Assembly: GCA_018266055.1 (NCBI GenBank)
Contig: JAFDYT010000020.1
Location: forward strand, 1 to 63,232
Direction: 5' to 3'
Source: Bacteroidota bacterium
GTDB taxonomy: Bacteria > Bacteroidota > Bacteroidia > Cytophagales > Cyclobacteriaceae
Length of the DNA: 63,232 bases
Shown: piece by piece, positions 60,182-63,232 of the stretch
Position numbering within the stretch: position 1 is the first letter of the stretch
Layout of the letters: each line of letters begins with the position of its first letter
Program-made: the position numbers and the translations under genes
The notes under the pieces: model-generated
What the model saw: only the letters and a program-made list of their open reading frames with translations
What the model was told of the DNA's origin: nothing
Database searches by the model: none

Positions 60182-60772
60182 ATGATTGGCACAAATGAGA
60201 ACCTCTCGCGGAAAGAGCAAGTAATCCGAAGCGCAGCAGAATTATTCCGTGAAAAAGGGTATGCGGCGGCCAGTATGCGCGACCTGGCACAGAAATTAGG
60301 GATCGAGGCGGCCAGCCTGTACTCGCACATCAAATCAAAAGAAGAAATTCTGCACAGCCTATGCTTCGACATGGCTACCGAGTTTCGCAAGTCGCTGGAA
60401 GAAGTAGAAAAACAAAAAGCTACCTCCAGCGAAAAATTAAAGAAAGGAATTATCGGACACATCCAGGTGATGGCCAAAGACCTGACGGCATCGGCGGTGT
60501 TTATGAACGAGCACCGTCACCTTAGCCAACCTCACCTTCGCGATTTTCTTTTGCTGAGAATTAATTACATCAACCGGTTCAAAACCATTATTGAGGAAGG
60601 TGTGAAAAACGGCGAATTCAAAACCAACATCGACAGAAAGCTGGCGGTGATGACGCTCTTCTCTTCCCTCAACTGGATGCCCATGTGGTACGACCCCAGC
60701 AGCAACATCGATCCGCTGTCGCTCGGCCAGCAACTCGCCGACATGCTCGTGAACGGACTGAAGAAAAGCTAG
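60182..60772 (+). CDS. TetR/AcrR-family transcriptional regulator, 196 aa
   Basis: The N-terminal TetR helix-turn-helix is complete: RKEQVIRSAAELFREKGYAAASMRDLAQKLGIEAASLYSHIKSKEEIL (residues about 10-57). The C-terminal domain is a helical ligand-binding region of the kind found in fatty-acid or catabolic regulators of this family. A palindrome in its own promoter suggests autoregulation and control of the divergent membrane gene. Ligand unknown. Confidence 0.92.
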   Translation: MIGTNENLSRKEQVIRSAAELFREKGYAAASMRDLAQKLGIEAASLYSHIKSKEEILHSLCFDMATEFRKSLEEVEKQKATSSEKLKKGIIGHIQVMAKDLTASAVFMNEHRHLSQPHLRDFLLLRINYINRFKTIIEEGVKNGEFKTNIDRKLAVMTLFSSLNWMPMWYDPSSNIDPLSLGQQLADMLVNGLKKS

Positions 60773-60790
60773 CACAAAATTTTAGAAGCA

Positions 60791-60830
60791 AAAAAAAGGA
60801 GTGACCTGTTGATCACTCCTTTTTTGTTTT
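60791..60830 (+). terminator. Bidirectional terminator between TetR and acyltransferase genes
   Basis: AAAAGGAGTGA and TCACTCCTTTT form an 11-bp stem around an 8-base loop, with an A-run on one side and TTTTTTGTTTT on the other, so it can serve both convergent genes. Confidence 0.85.
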
Positions 60831-60840
60831 CATCAGGATC

Positions 60841-62028
60841 TTACTCCTTTGCAAGTAGTTCTTTTTCCTTCTTCTTCGGCTTCATGCCGAACACAAACCG
60901 CATCGCGTTGAACGGCCGGATGACGGCCAGGTAGAACGCCACACAACTCAGCAACGTGAGGAAACTGATCGTCCAGTATTTTGCGGCGATTCCCCACGGC
61001 AGTTGCACAATGTAGTAGCCGATGGCGATGATCACCGTTTGGTGCAAAATGTAAAAGGGATACAATCCTTCGTTGGCGATGGTGAGCCAGCGGTGGGGTT
61101 TGTTCAGGTAATGTTGCCCATAGGCAATGATGGTTATCACCGTAAACCAGCTTACAAAAATGGCGGTCACGTCAAAGGTTGTTTCAATCGTATCCTCCGT
61201 CAACGGCAGCACCAGCAATCCACGAAAGTGAAAGTAGCACACATAAAACGGAATCAGTGACACCAGCAATACCGTCAGTAAGAATTTCCTGTTCATGCCG
61301 ATCGAGTTCCATAGGTTAGGATTCGAATAGCAGACGATCCCGTACACAAAAAATAAAAAGTAAAACGTAAAGTACGCCCAGTCTTTGATCAGGTCGTGAG
61401 TCTCCTCGGGGAAGAAAGGGCGCAGAAGTATCTGCGTTACCAGCAGCAATATGGAAGGAATAAACAGGAGCCCGGCGGGAGTTGACAGAAACGAGAAAAC
61501 CTTTTCCCTGAACTTCACCGACCGCACCGACCTAAGGAAGGTAAGCAGCGGCAGAGCGAGCAGCGAGTAAATGAACAGGTACAAAATAAACCAGAGATGG
61601 TGCCAGCTGAAGCTGCCTTTGGGGTACGGCACGAAGTTGAACACCGTTTTATAAAAATCCCAGTAGCCGTTGTACTCTTTGATGTGCTCGTAATAAATCT
61701 GCGGCGGCACTACCACAAACATGCCAAACACCAGTGGAATGAACAGGCGGCGAAACCGCTCGCGCCTGAACTGCGAAGGCGTGCGCTTGCCCATCGCCAT
61801 CAGTGTGCCGGCTCCGGATATAAATAGCAGCAGCGGCATGCGGAAGTAGTGCGACCATACCATCCAGTACTGAAAGGAGTAGCTTAGCTCGTTGTTCTTC
61901 ACATGCCAGCCCCAGTGGTTAAACCACATGCCCGTGTGGAAAAACAGCAGGATGATAATGGCAATCAGGCGCAGCCAGTCGAGGTCATGGCGGCGTTGGT
62001 CGTTGATGGGTAAAGTGTGTGCGTTCAT
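60841..62028 (-). CDS. Acyltransferase family 3 membrane protein, 395 aa
   Basis: A ten-helix Acyl_transf_3 protein (OPG biosynthesis MdoC-like). The N-terminus has DLDWLRLIAIIILLFFHTGMWF with the conserved H31, then MPLLLFISGAGTLMAMGKRTPSQFRRERFRRLFIPLVFG, typical of the family. C-terminal KPKKKEKELLAKE is a charged tail. Such enzymes transfer acyl groups to extracytoplasmic glycans or other substrates. Monocistronic between a terminator and the IS region. Substrate unknown. Confidence 0.88.
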   Translation of the reverse strand: MNAHTLPINDQRRHDLDWLRLIAIIILLFFHTGMWFNHWGWHVKNNELSYSFQYWMVWSHYFRMPLLLFISGAGTLMAMGKRTPSQFRRERFRRLFIPLVFGMFVVVPPQIYYEHIKEYNGYWDFYKTVFNFVPYPKGSFSWHHLWFILYLFIYSLLALPLLTFLRSVRSVKFREKVFSFLSTPAGLLFIPSILLLVTQILLRPFFPEETHDLIKDWAYFTFYFLFFVYGIVCYSNPNLWNSIGMNRKFLLTVLLVSLIPFYVCYFHFRGLLVLPLTEDTIETTFDVTAIFVSWFTVITIIAYGQHYLNKPHRWLTIANEGLYPFYILHQTVIIAIGYYIVQLPWGIAAKYWTISFLTLLSCVAFYLAVIRPFNAMRFVFGMKPKKKEKELLAKE

Positions 62029-62040
62029 ACGTGTTTTAAA

Positions 62041-62339
62041 TTTTGACCAAATAAACGGCCGCTCTCCGCTAAGGTAAGGCTGTTTTTATAGTCTGGAAGG
62101 CCGATTTTATAAAGTCGTACGGGGAAGGGTTGGAGTACGTCAGGTTTCAGGCTTCTTGGAGCCCACGTCGGTCGAAGTCGTTTCGGTGCGGTGTGGATAC
62201 GCGGCGTTCGAGTGGCTGTGCCCGTCGATGCCGTATTCGGTCATTGGTTATTCGTTCTTGGGCGGCTGCGCGAGGCGCGCACCGGGCTATCCGCTTTACT
62301 TCGTGCCGCTCCTATCTCTTCCGCAGTGCGGGTTTCAAT
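62041..62339. other. Intergenic region between acyltransferase and IS1 gene
   Basis: No gene supported. The right part (62230-62335) is GC-rich with a GCGCACCGGGCTATCCGC stretch. The IS end probably lies in here, but I found no inverted repeat matching the other side. Confidence 0.4.
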
Positions 62340-63032
62340 TTACACCTGCACTAACCCTGAACGCTTCTCCACCCCGCTCCAAAAATAAATCTTCAAACAC
62401 GCTTCCAGCATTTCTTTGCTCCGTGAAAAGCAAATCGTTTTTCTTGCCAATCGTTTCAGGTGCATGCGCAAGGTCAGGTTGAACCGCTCAATGTGGCGTG
62501 TGTTGGGGAGTCCAACATGGTGAAGGCATTTAGGAATAAGGTTTCTATATATAGGCAAACCATCCGTACACACTTTGACAGGATTTAATGCTAATACCCC
62601 TTTTGTAACCGTATCAAGATTTTCTTTTGTTCTTGCCCCAACGGTAAAGTCTATCACTGCCTTGTTTCTCCTATCAAAGGAATAAGTGATCCATAGTTCA
62701 CTCCTCTTACTACCGACGTATGTCCATAACTCATCAATTTCATAGACCCCGTTCTTACCATTCGAACACGACTTTCTGATCGACATGGCGATACGCTTTA
62801 TTCGCTCGATTACAGTGGTTACTGAAATACCAAGCACCCTGGCAATTCCCCTGATTCCAACTCCTTCAACCAACAGACTAGCGACTTTCTGACTTACAGA
62901 ATACTCGCACGCTCTATATTGATATTCCTTCTGCTGGTATTTTTTACAGCCTTTGCATTGATATTTCTGCGTTCCGTCTTTTCGTTGACCTGCCTTTACT
63001 ACGGCTTGACTACAATAGTTACATCTTTTCAT
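62340..63032 (-). CDS. IS1-family transposase, single-frame, 230 aa
   Basis: A four-cysteine zinc ribbon (C4, C7, C26, C29) at the N-terminus is followed by a helix-turn-helix (GIRGIARVLGISVTTVIERI) and a DDE catalytic core with D100 (YEIDELWTYVG), D157 (VCTDGLPIY) and E182 (RHIERFNLTLR). Classical IS1 makes this product by a programmed frameshift between insA and insB; here it is one continuous frame. I chose the ATG at 63032 since it precedes the zinc ribbon directly; a frame to 63185 adds unlikely residues. All catalytic residues are intact, so it may be active. Confidence 0.9.
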   Translation of the reverse strand: MKRCNYCSQAVVKAGQRKDGTQKYQCKGCKKYQQKEYQYRACEYSVSQKVASLLVEGVGIRGIARVLGISVTTVIERIKRIAMSIRKSCSNGKNGVYEIDELWTYVGSKRSELWITYSFDRRNKAVIDFTVGARTKENLDTVTKGVLALNPVKVCTDGLPIYRNLIPKCLHHVGLPNTRHIERFNLTLRMHLKRLARKTICFSRSKEMLEACLKIYFWSGVEKRSGLVQV

Positions 63033-63096
63033 CTGACATTCTGATACATGAAGGTTATAAAAACCTCTTTTAACGGGCTGTAAGGCTATTAAATAG

Positions 63097-63133
63097 AAAC
63101 GGGCTGGCCAAATGACCAACCCGTTTTTCTTTA
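63097..63133 (+). terminator. Hairpin with T-run upstream of the IS1 gene
   Basis: AAACGGG.TGG and CCA.CCCGTTT pair across a short loop (AAACGGGCTGGCCAAATGACCAACCCGTTT), followed by TTTCTTT on the plus strand and a weaker TTTCTATTT on the minus strand. No plus-strand gene precedes it here, so it may stop read-through into the IS from the right. Confidence 0.55.
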
Positions 63134-63232
63134 ACTCTATTTTCTTACCCCTGAAAGTCAGTCTCTTACCACCCAAATTCTTCAAATCAGACTTTCTGGT
63201 ACATTACACAACTTGCTCAGGATTTCATCCAA

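Noticed and set aside
62130-62482. Plus-strand open frames left of the IS1 transposase
   Set aside because: They are short, arginine- and serine-rich, overlapping one another in different frames and partly antisense to the transposase.
1-63232. rRNA or tRNA genes, riboswitches
   Set aside because: No stretch resembling conserved rRNA segments, tRNA cloverleaf with CCA-type end or a familiar riboswitch core was noticed. A tool scan (tRNAscan-SE, Rfam) could still find one.

Overview
The window looks like a chromosomal segment of a Bacteroidota bacterium, most likely from the Cytophagales (Chryseolinea/Ohtaekwangia-like; my inference). Pointers are: TAnnTTTG-type -7 boxes in front of several genes, 765-803 residue FtsX-type permeases, a PadR/PspC pair, an IS1-type transposase of the kind common in this phylum, and a CrtZ plus single-chain lycopene cyclase pair. 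No rRNA or tRNA gene and no CRISPR array was seen.

Layout. (1) 1-3897: a tyrosine recombinase followed, on the same strand, by three single-gene cassettes. They are separated by two 163-bp repeats of identical length (a third is cut by the window edge). Each cassette begins with 9-10 bases that are the exact complement of the bases opening its own downstream repeat. That is the signature of integron attC/cassette recombination, in an unusual same-direction layout with a recombinase that lacks the IntI-specific insertion. (2) 4010-5680 and 24742-26120: two mirrored modules, each with a 21/42-bp-period minisatellite lying 5' of a paralogous fibronectin-III-like gene and closed by a terminator. 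A third 7/21-bp-period tract lies beside the first. (3) 5921-21213: a nucleoid-associated protein gene, then a tandem-RND efflux operon (TolC, RND, RND, adaptor, half-size TSUP, 37-residue membrane peptide) with its two-component system and an FtsX permease. All three transcription units carry a triple TTCTAAT-type direct repeat with exact 11-bp period, predicted to be the response regulator's operator. (4) 21374-24599: secreted proteins of unknown role. (5) 26673-37491: accessory and housekeeping genes (Mrr-like nuclease, Crp-family regulator with reductase, intradiol-dioxygenase-like protein, ABC transporter, photolyase, Nudix, GH30). (6) 37597-40394: small envelope proteins and a late-carotenoid operon (SRPBCC protein, CrtZ, lycopene cyclase). 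(7) 40557-50816: a MacAB-like ABC export system (adaptor, ATPase, two permeases) divergent from an NtrC-type regulator and its kinase. Sigma-54-like -24/-12 elements and a shared 16-bp palindrome occur at matching spacing in front of two of its units. (8) 50942-60772: PadR/PspC, an MBL-fold RNA-processing-like enzyme, an acetyltransferase-like membrane protein, a secreted nucleosidase, ECF sigma factor with its anti-sigma-like partner and beta-barrel, and TetR with a divergent membrane gene. (9) 60841-63232: an acyltransferase and an IS1-family transposase.

How the genes work together: two envelope-export systems dominate, each with its own two-component system and visible operator logic. The left end is a gene-capture platform. 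The two minisatellite/FN3 modules are the least explained part of the window. All functional statements are from sequence reading alone; no database search was possible.
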